64,000 nucleotides of DNA, from contig NC_084793.1 of NCBI RefSeq assembly GCF_963169125.1, forward strand, positions 37,288,578-37,352,577, given 5' to 3'. This DNA comes from Humulus lupulus (lineage: Eukaryota; Streptophyta; Magnoliopsida; Rosales; Cannabaceae). The translations under genes and the position numbers were made by a program. Each line of letters opens with the position of its first letter. Position 1 is the stretch's first letter. This document shows, one piece after another, positions 11,550 to 22,349 of this stretch. The notes under the pieces were generated by a model that was not told the origin of the DNA, ran no database searches, and saw only the letters and a list, made by a program, of their open reading frames with translations.

Positions 11550-12680
11550 ATGCGTCTACGATTATTCAGACTCCATGGAAATAAGGCTGAAGATGACAAC
11601 GAGGGTCAGGACCCTCCACTTGCCCCACCGAATTGGCAACTTATGTATGCCGAAATGGAAGCCAGATTGCAACGAATGGAAGGTGAGCTCCAGGAGTTGA
11701 GGCAGCAGGCCCCTCCTCGAGGTATCGGGTTACAGATTTCACAGGCTGTGGCACCAGTGCCAGCCCAGCCTGCTATGGAAAATAGGTGAGAACCTTTGTA
11801 TGAGAGATTCAGGAAGAAAAATCCTCCCACCTTTGTGGGTGGCCCAGACCCATTGTGGGCAGATTAGTGGATGGACATGATTTTTTCCATCCTGGATTTC
11901 GTGAGGGTGGAAGGGAATGAGAGAGTGGCCTATGCCAGCTATATGTTAAGAGAAGACGCCCGCATCTGGTGGGAAGTTGTGTCACAGAGGAGGAATGTGA
12001 TAGTCATGACTTGGGAAAAATTCAAAAACATCTTCAACGAGAAATATTACAGTGTTTCAGTCTGAGCTGCAAAGGTGGACGAGTTTGTTAATTTGACTCA
12101 AAACCAGATGACGGTTACAGAGTATGCTTTGAAGTTTGACCGGTTAGCAAAGTTCGGGCCGGACTTGGTGCCTATTGATATGGCATGGATGGATCAGTTT
12201 GTACGGGGATTGAATGTTATGATCGCCTGTGACGTCAAGATAACTCTAGATTTGGGAACTACCACCTTTGCACAGGTAGTGGAGAAAGCCTTTACCGCTA
12301 AGGGGACTGAGAATCAGATATGGAGGGAGGGCACCATTAGGCGTGATTCTCAGAGGACGGTACCTATTTTTACTTGATCTAGCTGGGGTAGTGGCCCCAA
12401 TGAGCAGAAGAGAAAGGCCCTAGACTCTTTTGTTCCTCCTGGCTCAGATAGGAGGGCATGGGGTGCTTTCAATGGCTGTCAGGGCAGGGGAGACAACTGG
12501 AGGAGTTTCCTAGTGTGTCCTCGGTGCAGATAACAACATCAGGGAGAGTGCAGGATCAGGGCCTGCTTTACTTGTGGCGGCATTAGTCATCTGAGGAAGG
12601 ATTACCCACAAGTCAGAAAAGAAGAACCAAAGCAGAGCGACAACCTCATCTCTGCCAAAGTATTTACCTTGACCCAAACT
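11550..12680 (+). pseudogene. Tekay gag, with in-frame stops
   Basis: The chosen start is the in-frame ATG at 11550. The product has a coiled-coil-like segment (MEARLQRMEGELQELRQQ), then the gag core with FVGGPDPLWAD and SYMLREDARIWWE, and a zinc knuckle CFTCGGISHLRKDYP near 12568. The last Cys of CCHC is Tyr, as expected from TGC to TAC. In-frame stops lie at 11787, 11868, 12063, 12375 and near 12531; several fit CAG, CGA or TGG decay. The frame itself is intact. Confidence 0.85.
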
Positions 12681-13060
12681 GAGGCTGAGGCTATCCCTTT
12701 GGTCGTGATAGGTCAGATTTCTAGTACCGGTTCTTCATTTACTGCATTGATTGATTCATGAGCTACTCATTCATTTGTATATGCTAGGGTGATAGATCAG
12801 TTGTGCAGACCTAGTGATTTGTATGCTAGGGGATTCAGGACTTTGTTGCCGACTGGGGAACTGGTAGTCTCTAGGAGATGGGTTAGCTCATTGCCAGTAG
12901 AGATAGGCAGTAGAGATTTGTCTGTGGATTTGATTGAGTTAGCAATGGATGACTTTGATATGATCCTGGGGATGGATTGGTTATCAAAGTATGGGGCGGC
13001 GATTGACTGCAAGCGCAGGATGGTGACCTTTGAACCGGAAGGGGAGGTACTCTTTGTATT
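12681..13060 (+). pseudogene. Tekay aspartic protease
   Basis: The active-site motif normally DSGATHSF reads DS, stop (TGA at 12759), ATHSF, so the essential Gly codon is now a stop. The partner region MILGMDWLSKYGAAIDC follows near 12960. It is in the same frame as gag and RT, so a single polyprotein is expected for the ancestral element. Confidence 0.85.
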
Positions 13061-14120
13061 TGTGGGGATAGTGAGTGGACTGCGAGTACCTATGATTTCG
13101 GCACTGAAAGCTAGACACCTAATGCAAAAGGGTTGCATAGGATTCCTAATGAACATTGTGGATACTTCTAGAGTTGTCTCGGTTAGACCGGATAAGACCA
13201 GATTAGTATGTGAATTTCCTTATGTGTTCCCAGCAGACTTGTCAGGGTTGCCACCACACCGAGAGATCGAGTTCGTCATAGAGTTGGCATCAGGGGCAGA
13301 GCCAGTATCTAGAACACCTTTTAGAATGGCTCTAGTTGAGTTGAAGGAACTGAAGATTTAGTTGCAAGAGTTACTAGATTTGGGATTCATCAGACTGAGT
13401 TTTTCACCTTGGGGTGCTCCCGTGTTGTTCATCAAGAAGAATGATGGATCCTTAAGGATGTGCATTGATTACAGAGAGTTGAATAAGTTGACCATCAAGA
13501 ACAAGTACCCACTACCCAGGATCGATGACTTGTTTGACCAGTTACAGGGGAAGACAGTGTTCTCCAAGATTGACCCTCGGTCAGGTTACCACCAGTTAAG
13601 GATTAAAGAGGAGGACATACCAAAGACCGCATTTTGCACGAGGTATGGAAACTGTGAATTCCTGGTCATGTCCTTTTGATTAACCAATGCTCCAGCAACC
13701 TTTATGGACATGATGAATAGGGTCTTCAGGGATTATCTAGAAAAGTTTGTGATCGTATTCATTGATGACATACTAGTGTACTCTCAGTCAGAGGTAGAGC
13801 ACGAGCAGCATCTTCGCCTGGTACTACAGCGGTTGAGAAAGCACAAGTTATATGCTAAGTTTAGCAAGTGTGAGTTTTGGTTACCCCAAGTAACATTTCT
13901 GGGCCATATTGTTGGTAAGGAGGGGATTCTAATGGAACCAAGCAAGATTGAGGTAGTGAGAGATTGGCCCAGGCCGAGCAATGTACCGGAGGTTAGGAGC
14001 TTCATAGGATTGGCAGGGTACTATCGACAGTTCATTGAGGGATTCTCTAGAATAGCTACACCATTGATCGAACTGACACGTAAGAAGACTAAGTATGTGC
14101 GGACAAACAAGTGTGAGAAC
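13061..14120 (+). pseudogene. Tekay reverse transcriptase
   Basis: Motifs in order: LPPHREIEFVIEL, then [56 protein letters not shown], the catalytic [12 protein letters not shown] (about 13755), and [13 protein letters not shown] with [17 protein letters not shown]. Both catalytic Asp residues are kept. Stops at 13359 (TAG for CAG) and 13677 (TGA for GGA in [11 protein letters not shown]) are the only breaks. This RT is otherwise well preserved. Confidence 0.9.
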
Positions 14121-14545
14121 AGTTTCAAGGAGTTGAAGCGGCGACTGATCACTGCTCCAGTATTGAGTCTGCCGCCAGATAATGAGAAGTTTATAGTCTA
14201 TTGTAATGCTTCTAGATAGGATTTGGGGTCTGTATTGATGCAAGTTGGAAAGGTAATAGCCTACGTGTCGAGACAGCTAAAGAAGTATGAGCAAAGATAT
14301 CCCACACATGATCTGGAATTGGCAATGGTGGTATTTTCACTAAAGGTTTGGAGGCATTATTTGTATGGTGAGAAGTGTGAAAAACAATGATCATAAGTGT
14401 TTGAAGTACTTCTTTACTCATAAGGATTTGAATATGCACCAGAGGCATTGGCTAGAATTGGTAAAGGATTATGACTGTGATATTCTATACCATCCTGGGA
14501 AGGCCAGTGTGGTGGGCGACGCGTTGAATTGGTAGGGCCTAGGAT
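14121..14545 (+). pseudogene. Tekay RNase H
   Basis: Follows [13 protein letters not shown], a stop at 14217, then [41 protein letters not shown] frameshift near 14385 precedes [19 protein letters not shown] and the end near [14 protein letters not shown]. The first catalytic Asp position reads as Asn (CNAS rather than CDAS), another G-to-A type change. Confidence 0.8.
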
Positions 14546-16150
14546 AGTTATTTCGTTCAAGGCATATATCAGATAGGTTAGCTGAAGAGATGACTAGAGT
14601 AGGTATTGAGTTGGTAGTTGGTCAGCTAGCCAACATCACTCTTCAGTCCACGTTCCTTGAGAGGATCAATGAGGCACAGGGGGAGGATCCCTAGCTGAGG
14701 GAGCACACAAAGGATGTCTTAGCCGGAGCGGCTAAGTGCTTTTCTACTTCAGAGATGGATTTACTGAGGTACAAAGGTCAGATTTGCATTCTGATTGATT
14801 CCAGTATCCAGCAAGAGATTTTAGATGAGTCTTATACCACTCCTTATTCCTTACATCTAGGTACGATGAAGATGTACCAAGATTTGAGAACCTTGTATTG
14901 GTGGCGGGAATGAAGATGGATGTGGTGGATTATGTGGTCAAGTGTTTGACATGTTAGCATGTAAAGGCTGAACATTAGAGGCCAACAGGGTTGCTGCAAC
15001 CTTTATGTATTCCGGAGTGGAAATGGGAGAACATCACCATGGACTTCATGGTTGGATTACCGAAGACTGTGGGACAACATGATTCAGTGTGGGTGATTGT
15101 GGATAGGTAGACCAAATCAGCCCACTTTTTGCCTGTTAGGACAACTTATACAGTGGAGCACTATGTTTAATTGTATGTGAAGGAAATTGTGCGACTACAT
15201 GGGGCTCCGAGGTCAATAGTATCCAACAGGGACCCCACCTTTGCCTCCAAGTTTTAGGAGAGCCTACAGAGGGCTATGGGTACACAATTGTGGTTTATTA
15301 CCGCCTATCATGCTCAGTCGGATGGACAATCTGAGAGGATGATTCAGATACTGGAGGATATGTTGTGAGCCTACATGCTGGATTTTGGGGGATCTTGGAG
15401 TAAATATCTTCCTTTGGTATAGTTTTCATACAATAACAGCTATCAGGCGACTATCGGAGTGGCTCTGTATGAGATGTTTTATGGGAGGAAGTGAAGATCA
15501 CCCATTCATTGGGATGGGATGAGTGAGAGGAGGTATTTAGGTCCTGAGGTTGTTCAGAGGACCAATGAGGCGATTGAGAAGATTAGAGCTCGAATGCTCG
15601 CTTCCCAGAGTCAATAGAAGAGTTATTCAGACTTGAGACGTAGGAGCGTAGAGTTTCAAGTCGGCGATCATGTGTTTCTCCCTTGAGAAAGGTGAAAATT
15701 TTTTGGGTGAGGGGCAAGCTAAGCCCTAGGTTTGGCTACCCCTTTGAGATTCTGGAACGGGTTTGAGAGGTAGCCTATATATTGGCGATTCCTCAAGCTC
15801 TATCAAGGGTTTACAATGTATTTCATGTGTCCATGCTCTAGAAGTATGTATCGGATTCTACGCATGTCCTAAGTTATGAGAACCTAGAACTCGATCAAGA
15901 TTTATCTTATGAAGAGAAGGTAGTTCAGATTCTAGATCGAAAAGATAAAGTCTTGCGGAGCAAGATCATCGCCTTAGTGAAAGTGTTGTGGAGGAACATC
16001 AGAGTGGAAGAGGTGACTTGGGAGCTTGAGAGTGATATGCGAGATTGGTATTTAATCCAAGATATTTACTCCAACATCAGAGTGGAAAAGAAGACTTGGG
16101 AGCTTGAGAGTGATATGTGAGATCGGTATCCCGAGTTATTCAGGTAAATT
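14546..16150 (+). pseudogene. Tekay integrase with C-terminal chromodomain
   Basis: A zinc-finger region (SLHLGTMKMYQDLR to CLTC) precedes a frameshift near 14908. The catalytic core then reads ITMDFMVGLP (first Asp), SIVSNRDPTFASKF (second Asp changed to Asn, near 15223) and AQSDGQSERMIQILED (Glu kept). Many TAG/TGA stops follow CAG or TGG codons. The C-terminus SKIIALVKVLWRN..EEVTWELESDMRD is the Tekay-type chromodomain, which in active elements steers insertion to heterochromatin. A 78-bp duplication lies in that end (15995-16150). Confidence 0.85.
15995..16150 (+). repeat. 78-bp tandem duplication in the chromodomain end
   Basis: AACATCAGAGTGGAA occurs at 15995 and again at 16073, each followed by ACTTGGGAGCTTGAGAGTGATATG. 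The duplication keeps frame (26 codons) and repeats the terminal chromodomain strand-helix text WELESDM. Confidence 0.9.
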
Positions 16151-16163
16151 TCGATGATGAAAT

Positions 16164-16183
16164 TTTTTTAAGGAAGGGATAGT
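16164..16183 (+). promoter_or_regulatory. Polypurine tract of the Tekay element
   Basis: TTTTTTAAGGAAGGGATAGT sits directly before the 3' LTR. The A/G-rich run primes plus-strand synthesis; the wording after GATGAAATTTT is typical of Tekay elements. Confidence 0.8.
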
Positions 16184-18411
16184 TGTAGTGTCCCAAATTT
16201 TCTAATAGGGCTTAGGGCCTTGATTAGCGTGTCGAGAGGGATATAATTGATTTAATTATGCTAATATGTGAATTAAATGATTATATGATCAGAGATGCAT
16301 GTTTGGGTGAATTAAATATGCATGTGGGCCCAATTCGGTAATTAGGGGCATATTTGTAATTTTGGCCCATTGAGGGCATAAATGCAATATATTTGTGTGT
16401 TGTGATTGATACCACAAGGGTGTGGTGATTTATTTGTAATGTGCGATCTGAGATGGTCCTAGGGAGTGAAATAACTTAGTAGTCACAATGGGGTCAAATA
16501 CTTGGCTCGGGAGGAGCCTAGGGGTATTCTGGGAATATAGTATGTGTTCGGGAATTACCGGGTAACAAATGGTGATTTAACGTTTGTTTAGGTGTAATGA
16601 GGATAAAATGGGGATTTATATAAACACTCGAGGATTTAGCGGGATGTGGTAATTGATGGGATTTCCCTTGGTGACACTAGAGGATTTAGGATAGTCTTGA
16701 GGGAATTTTTGGATTTTCAGCTAGGGTATAAACTTAGACCTTAGGCAGCGGAGACTCTAGAGTCACTTAGAAGGAAACAAATTTCCCTTAGCTTATCACA
16801 CTCTCTCACTCACGGCTTCCTCTATCTCTATTTTGGTGCTTGGATTTTGGTGGAACCTTTAGGATTCTAGACCAAGGAATTGAAGACTAGAGGCTTGCTG
16901 TGCTTGGAGATTAGCTCAAGGATTGAGGACATCACAGAGGTAGGGAATTTTAGTTATTTTTCTGTTGGCTTCTGTTAGAACTATAGGCTTGCATGTGAGT
17001 GAACTTTAGTTTGATTTTGAGCATTGATGAGGATATGAAATTGTTTATGGGATTGTTAGGACGCCTAGGCTGTGTGGATAGGAATCTAGACTCAATTCTG
17101 GGTTTAAATAATGTTTGGAGTATGAATTATTTAGTTAGGCTCTGAGAAAAACACAGAAAAGTGGTGAGAATTCTAGGTTTAAGGCTTGAGTCACAGCCTT
17201 GTTCATCAGGCGCCGCGGCCTGTTTGAACATTGAGGCCTGGGGCCCTTGGAAATTTCCCAGGCGCTGCGTCATAGGGTATAGCGCGCCGTGGCCTGTGTC
17301 CATCAGCAGAGAGGGCTTGCCCTCTAACTCGTAGCGGGTCGCGACCCTAAGGGGCAGTTCCCCGCTCAAAATGGAATAAAGGGGAAAATTAATGTTTTAA
17401 GCTCGAGAACCCAAATGTTAAGGCTCAGGAAGGATTCTACTACCCACTTTAGTAGGATTCAAGGTTTCGGAGGCTAGAGTAATATTCCAAAGTTATTGAT
17501 TGGTTTAAGTTTTGATGGATGTTTATTATGAATGTGTTGTGACTAGGTTTTCAAAAAGGCTCAGGTTAGAGGATTGTGCTCGGGATCGCAGTAATCAATC
17601 AGCTCGGGACACAGGTAAGACAACTATTGTACTCGTAGAGTAGGGCATGGCCCTACTGTTTGTGTTATAGGGCGTGGCCTTATTATTTATGTTTAATATA
17701 TGTGTGGATATCTGTGAATATTATACTGTGTTATGCATGTGTATGAATGAACGGTGAAGGCTAAGAATAGCGAAGGCCGAGAACGGCAAGAATACGGGTA
17801 TGGCAAGGGGTCGGGATCAGCGTTGAGCACGCTGAGTGTAGATCGCTAGGGCGAGACCCTCCAAGGATGTTGTATCCACCAGCTCAGTGAAGATCGCAAA
17901 CCTAGGGCTTGGTAAAGCACCTGGGTCAGCATAGGTCGTTATGTGTTTGGTCTGTTGATTGTTTATGTTATTATTATTGGATTGGATTATGCTTTGTTTG
18001 CGTTGAGTTTTCTTGTTGGGCTTTGGCTCATGGGTGCTTTATGGTGCAGGTAAGGGCAAAGGAAAGGTCAACCAACCATGAGTATAGAGAGCGTGGAGCA
18101 ACAGGTACATGTTCGGCCACTTGGCTGCTACGGCCAGGGTTATTTTTGGAAATGCACTGTAATGGTTGTTTTGTCGCCTAGATCAATCGTATTTATATTT
18201 TTTAGTTGTAATACATTTTCTAAACAATATTTTGGGATCCCAGATGTATAACTTTTTATGATTTCAATGAATGTCCAAATCTTTATAATTTATGTCGTTA
18301 AACGAGTTTTATTTCAATATAGTCAAACTTTTAACCTAAAACCTCGATTAGCGAGCTAATGACACATTTATAACTCACATGGTAACGACTCTAAGGTAGT
18401 AGGGTGTTACA
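16184..18411 (+). repeat. Tekay element 3' LTR
   Basis: 2228 bp, TGTAGTGTCCC...GGGTGTTACA. It carries a GC-rich cluster with GGCGCCGCGGCC and GCGCGCCGTGGCC (about 17205-17345) and the conserved GGTGCAGGTAAGGGCAAAGG block near 18043. The flank TATAT follows; its left partner is not in the window. Confidence 0.9.
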
Positions 18412-18748
18412 TATATGGTACATCTATCTCTTTGTGTCGCTACACTTAACATTCTAGATAAATTACTCTTTCTTAAACAGAAGATAGCATGTACTCATAA
18501 TCTTTATTAAATAAAGCTCTCACTTTATTTAGCGATTACGGACAATTTTTTATATTATTATCTTGAATTAAATCCTCTTGTATATATACATTATACATAT
18601 ACTTAATTCAAGACCACTTCAATAATATTGAATCTTCATGATAAATTGCATGTATAATTAAATACAAATATGAGTGAAAAATATTAACTTTATTTAATTA
18701 CACTAATCGTCCATACAAAAAGACACTTTAAGGGCACAAATCCCAATA
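18412..18748 (-). mobile_element. Copia-like LTR fragment
   Basis: AT-rich, no ORF. On the minus strand its right end starts TATTGGGATTTGTGCCC, close to the TGTTGGG start of several plant copia LTRs, including 60539 in this window. It separates the Tekay 3' LTR from the broken protease/RT leader of element C. The rest of the LTR would be on the far side of the Tekay element. Confidence 0.5.
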
Positions 18749-19600
18749 GGATGATCACAGTAGGCCTGATGCCCATCAAGTCCTTGTGCGACCAGGCGAA
18801 CACGTCTTGGTTCTTTCTAAAAAAACTTATAAATTTAGACTTGACTTCGACTGCTGAGTTTTTATTTTATTTTTACCACTCTGGTTGGTTTTTTTTGGTT
18901 GAGTGGAACTTCCCCTGAGTCTTCAATTGCTCCCACTCCAATTTCATAATCCCCAAAGAGAGGATCAATGTCCCCTTCCTCGTTTTGGGAAATGCCTTAT
19001 TTGGAGTTGCTCTGCTCATTCAAGGGAGTTATGCTCATCTCCATCACTGTTATTGGCTTGCTTTCTGTTGGTCGAAAAAAAATCATGTTGGTCATTGTCA
19101 AGCCCTTTTTAGCAGTTGTGATGGAAGAATTCTTACATTCCCGTGCTTCCCTCTGATTTCCTTTAATACATCCAATTCCAGCTTTAGTTGGTCTTGAAAA
19201 TATAGATGTGAGGTGGAAAATAGATGTGATAGCTCTCAAGTCGATAAGTATCGATCTTCCAAGCAAGGCATTGAAAGCTGACAGAAGGTCAACCACAATG
19301 AACATGGCCATAACTATAATGTTCCTTAGTGCAGTTCCCACATTTATTGCTACTCTAATTTTCCCCACTAAAGTCATTCCCTCTCTAGTAAACCATACAC
19401 AGTTTGTACACATGGCTTTAGATCTCGAACAAATAACTTTATCCTTTCAAGAATGGTCTTGAAAAGGATATTAACTAAAGAACCATGATCCACCATGATT
19501 CACGATATGATCATGTTGGCAATTTGGGCCTCTATCTCCAATGGATTATTGTATGGAAACTTGACATGTGCATCGTCGTCCTTGGTGAATATAATGGGCT
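18749..19600 (-). pseudogene. C protease and RT leader
   Basis: Reading minus: IIFTKDD..HVKFPYNNPLEIE leads to VDHGSLVNILFKT (active-site loop near 19470, DHG in place of the usual DNG), then FNALLGRSILIDLRAITSI (late protease motif), and finally KNQDVFAWSHKDLMGI (RT leader) near 18800. Frames change between blocks. The break at 18749 coincides with the copia-like LTR. Confidence 0.75.
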
Positions 19601-20208
19601 TGAATTCATATTGGGGTGTTTTAGAAGTACGCTCCTCGACTGCCAACACTTATTCAGCTGGTTCATGGCATATTTTTTTGTTATATTGCTCTAGGACCTT
19701 CCTACTCTTGCCAGCCATGTGTGGTCATTCGTAAATCATGTCTAATTGACCAGCAACTTGTGCTGGTTGTAAAGGTTGGGCTGGTGCATCCACACTTCTT
19801 GTAGTAGCCTGGTTTTGTTCAGTAGGACTACGGACGTATCTTCTCATGGCTTGATGATTTTGGCGGATGAGAAATTCAATTTTATCCTTAAGCTGACTAC
19901 ACCCGTTGGTGTCATGTCCATAATCGTTAATGAAGCGACAAAATTTGTTAGTGTCTCTCTTGCTTATATCTTTCCTAATAGGATTATCTTCCTATAGGGT
20001 ACTTCAGCTTGTGTAGCTTGAAAGACTTCCACTTGTGACCCTAAGAGCGTAGAATAGGTGGTAAAACGAGGGGTGTATTCTCATGGGATATCATTGGTTT
20101 TTGCTCGTTTGTTATCATTATTGTTGCCACCATTGGAATTATTAATTTGTTTGCCACCATTTTTGTTTTTATTGCTACCATTACCATTGGGTTGTCTGGT
20201 TCTGGTTA
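19601..20208 (-). pseudogene. C gag C-terminal part
   Basis: Minus-strand text includes an Asn/Gly-rich stretch, then TTYSTLLGSQ..VFQATQ and a zinc-knuckle-like block around NKFC.FHNDYGHDTNGC..L near 19900 (split by a frameshift). It continues the gag of 25243-27301 across the nested LTR. Confidence 0.7.
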
Positions 20209-20679
20209 TGTAACACCCTGGTTAGCCAAGACCGTCACACTGTGTACTTTAAATAGTGCTTAACTCGCTAAATGAGCCTTTAGGCCATAAACGTGCATCT
20301 AAGCATTGTTAATGGGCTATGGTTAAAATTTCGGTCAAAGGGAATGGATATCATTTATTTAAAACAATAAAATGTACATGTGATCCCATAAAAGTGTTTA
20401 CAAAGTTGTTTACTTCCAAAATGGTCATTACAGTTCAAAAGTTACAATCCGCCGACCTAAGTGATAAAAATAGGGTTAAACCCTAGTTCCCCTGAGAAAC
20501 ACCTTGGTCGTGGTGGTCAAGCAGACGCATATGTACACGTCACCACCTAAGCTCTCCACTCAAGGCTGGGTAAGCTTTTCTTTCCCTTTACATGCACCAC
20601 ATAGCACTCGTGAGCCAAGGTTCAACAAGAAAACTTATTACTGCATGTATTCAATGTAAATAAATGATCATGTAATCAT

Positions 20680-20850
20680 TCTGGGGCTTCAGCCCTAATC
20701 AAATGATGACTAGCAAGTCTATCCTGGGATCTTGCACCCTGAATAGATGACTAATGAGTCATTCTGGGGTCCTGCGCCCTGAATAGATGACTAATGAGTC
20801 ATTCTTGGGTCCTGTGCCCTAAGCTATATAACTATCAAGTCACCTGGACC
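20680..20850 (-). repeat. 40-bp tandem repeat in the nested LTR
   Basis: Four copies with starts near 20680, 20720, 20760 and 20800 share CTGGGGTCCTGCGCCCTGAA and GATGACTAATGAGT. The two central copies are nearly identical. Confidence 0.9.
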
Positions 20851-22349
20851 TTTTTGGTCCTGGCTCTGAGTAACTAGTCATAGAATAGCCAAGCGCTTTA
20901 GTTTTCTTCGACCAATAGGTCGGTCAAGCATTTAATGCTCATATTGATTAAATCTAATCATTTCGGCCTGCGGTCAGAACGCTAATGCCGCTTTTGACTT
21001 ATAAGTCAATTCCATACGACCGGTGCTTAGTATTATTGCTGATCATGACTGATAAGTCAGAGTTTCTCGACCAATACCGAACACCATTGTCGTTTCTGAC
21101 TGATAAGTCAGTGCCATTCACAAGTAAGCAATGCTGCCAGACATTTACAATGCAACCGATGTCCATATATAGAGCACTCAACATGCCTCATCACAAATCA
21201 TGTATGTCACATATTGGGTGCAATTTTCTTACCTCAGACTTGGGCGTAAAATAAATAAAGAACGACCCTTGAGAATGATCTTGTCCTTAAGCCCTTAGCG
21301 ATCACCTAATAATAACTAAATATGAAATCCCATTAATCAAATAAGTAATAAAAGGTTCATGGACTAAAACCCACCTCTCGGACCTCGAATCCTACTAAAA
21401 ATGGTTAGTAGATTTGATCTCGAGCCTTGAAATTCAAAACCCGCACCAAAAACTAAACAAAAACCCAACCTAGCACGAAAAGGACAGGTGGGCTGTGACC
21501 TGCCCCCCAAGGGCCGTGGCGCTCCCCGAAGACAGGAAGCCCCCTATTTAGGTGCTAGGGGTGGGCCGCGACTTGACCGTCAGGGTCGCAGCGCGCTTGC
21601 CAGACAGAGCCCAGGGGAGGCTCTGGGGTTCATTCAAGTCGCGACTTGTATGAAATCGGTCGCGAATTGACCCCGCGAACCCAGCGCACCTGCATTCTCT
21701 TCAATCCAAACCTCAACCAAAACTCATCAAACCAATCCCAATATCATAATCAAACCTTAATACAACATTATCACCATTCTAACATAAAAACCCAAGGTTT
21801 ATACCACTTGAAACATCACCAAATACACAACTCTAAAATCAAACTATCAAGCTTACAAACCACTTTAAAACATAGTAAAACCTTGAAATTTCAAGCTAAA
21901 AACCTTACCTCAAATATGAATTGAACCCCTTTCAGCTACTGATCACTATCCTAAACTCTCAAGCCTTAAATCCTCCAATTGAATCCTCTAGTTTGCTTCA
22001 AAAATCCAATGGAAAGAGAGAGAGAAAGATGATCGAGAGAGAGAGAGAGAAGAGAACTCTGTTTTGCCTGCCTATGAAGTCTACAGCCTTCCTTTGGTCA
22101 AACATATCCCATGGTCAAAAGAACCAAATTGCCCCTAGGGCCATTCTAATCTCTCAAAGCCACCCAAGGGTATAATTTTCATTTCCCACCTATCCCGTTA
22201 ATCATAATTAACGTCTTCCAATTCCCGATAGTTCTAATATCCTCAAATAATTATTAAATCATATCCCATTACCCGCTCATTCCCGACAATGAACTAAACA
22301 CCAAATTACCCCTAGGCTCACCCCGAGCCCGGTAATTAACCCCGTTATG

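Larger units (their letters stand above)
9174..18411 (+). mobile_element. Tekay/Del-type chromovirus (Ty3/gypsy), 5'-truncated LTR
   Basis: Two related LTRs (9174-11209 and 16184-18411) flank tRNA-iMet primer site, gag, protease, RT, RNase H, integrase with chromodomain, and a polypurine tract. Gag through RT keeps one frame (11550-14219) interrupted only by in-frame stops. After about 14385 the frame shifts. The LTRs differ by many substitutions, so the insertion is not recent. The 5' LTR lacks ~151 bp, explained best by insertion of T1. The right end (18411) adjoins a copia-like LTR fragment. Confidence 0.9.

Noticed and set aside
22021..22050. (GA)n stretch as a regulatory GAGA element
   Set aside because: Simple microsatellite inside an LTR; nothing shows regulation.
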